From assembly GCA_013365365.1 (NCBI GenBank), contig JABVXU010000173.1, positions 1 through 64,000 of the forward strand: a stretch of 64,000 nt of DNA. Reading direction: 5' to 3'. The notes beneath the pieces are model-generated. The model was not told where the DNA came from and searched no databases. It saw only the letters and a program-made list of their open reading frames with translations. Position 1 is the first letter of the stretch. Each line of letters starts with the position of its first letter. A program made the position numbers and the translations under genes. Below, one piece after another: positions 63,577-64,000 of the stretch. Origin of the DNA: Cruorifilaria tuberocauda. Taxonomy: Eukaryota; Nematoda; Chromadorea; Rhabditida; Onchocercidae.

Positions 63577-64000
63577 CTAATTGGTAATTTTAGGAAACAG
63601 GTTGTAACATATAAAAAACATCTTATTGACTTTAATGAAAATACTTTATTCCAACTCAATTTATTTTTTCAATCTTATCAGTGCCAACACTTCAATGTTG
63701 AACTGACTACTTTTGAGCTTAATTACAGTGTAAAACATTTTCCGGAAAATTTTCCTGCCATCAGGAAATATTCTTTGAAATCCGATTTCTTCACATACAA
63801 TGAATTATTTGTAATAAATTTAACAATATTTTCTATTCATTACTTAAATGAAAAAGAAATCTTCGCGAAGAAAAAACAAAAATTCTACCCAATTTTTCAG
63901 TAAAAGAATGTTGTGACGGTTAAAATTTACTGATATTACTGATAATGTGATCTCATGATTAAATTAATCAGATAATAAATCCGACTTATTGATGATTAAA

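Larger units (their letters stand above)
62945..64000. other. Downstream AT-rich region
   Basis: Holds the 3' untranslated region of the cysteine-rich gene (polyadenylation signal at 62962). No supported gene follows. A plus-strand frame of about 100 residues runs to 63903. It lacks a normal start (first codon TTG) but has a TTTTAG acceptor-like site near 63591, so it could be a terminal exon; its composition (Phe, Asn, Lys, Tyr) fits chance equally well. Confidence 0.45.

Overview
The window looks like a nematode nuclear genome fragment, most likely from a filarial (clade III) worm. It is very AT-rich. Its genes are split into many short exons with TTTCAG-type acceptors, and several first exons sit directly behind an acceptor-like site with only a tiny 5' leader, as expected for spliced-leader trans-splicing. 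The exon products resemble metazoan proteins. No bacterial operons, Shine-Dalgarno sites, CRISPR arrays or intact transposons were seen. The filarial assignment is inference from composition and gene structure, not from a diagnostic marker.

Layout: 1-11186 is a long AT-rich stretch with no convincing gene (one weak minus-strand ORF at 9017-9340). 11187-17281 (minus) is a nine-exon lysophosphatidylglycerol acyltransferase (LPGAT1-type) gene whose extreme 5' end is not resolved. 20870-22490 (plus) is a five-exon type II membrane protein with two thrombospondin-like cysteine modules. 22491-30100 is non-coding, with a 66-68 bp tandem repeat array at 28981-29370. 30183-40703 (plus) is a ten-exon synaptotagmin-like gene ('Syt-A') with a degenerate C2A and an intact C2B. 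42266-49440 (minus) is a nine-exon Amnionless orthologue of 452 residues. 50604-55291 (minus) holds the C2A-C2B part of a second synaptotagmin, close to the synaptotagmin-1 class ('Syt-B'); its transmembrane N-terminus was not found. 61559-62944 (plus) is a three-exon, 184-residue cysteine-rich type I membrane protein that I do not recognise.

The recognisable genes deal with membranes: phospholipid remodelling (LPGAT1), vesicle fusion (two synaptotagmins) and receptor-mediated endocytosis (Amnionless). I see no single pathway linking them. Syt-B and Amnionless are head-to-tail on the same strand about 1.2 kb apart, and the Amnionless ATG directly abuts an acceptor-like site, so co-transcription with trans-splicing is possible. 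Syt-A converges on this pair. Exon joins were checked by reading-frame phase; every internal join listed keeps frame. The least certain parts are the 5' ends of LPGAT1 and Syt-B and the acceptor of Syt-A exon 4.
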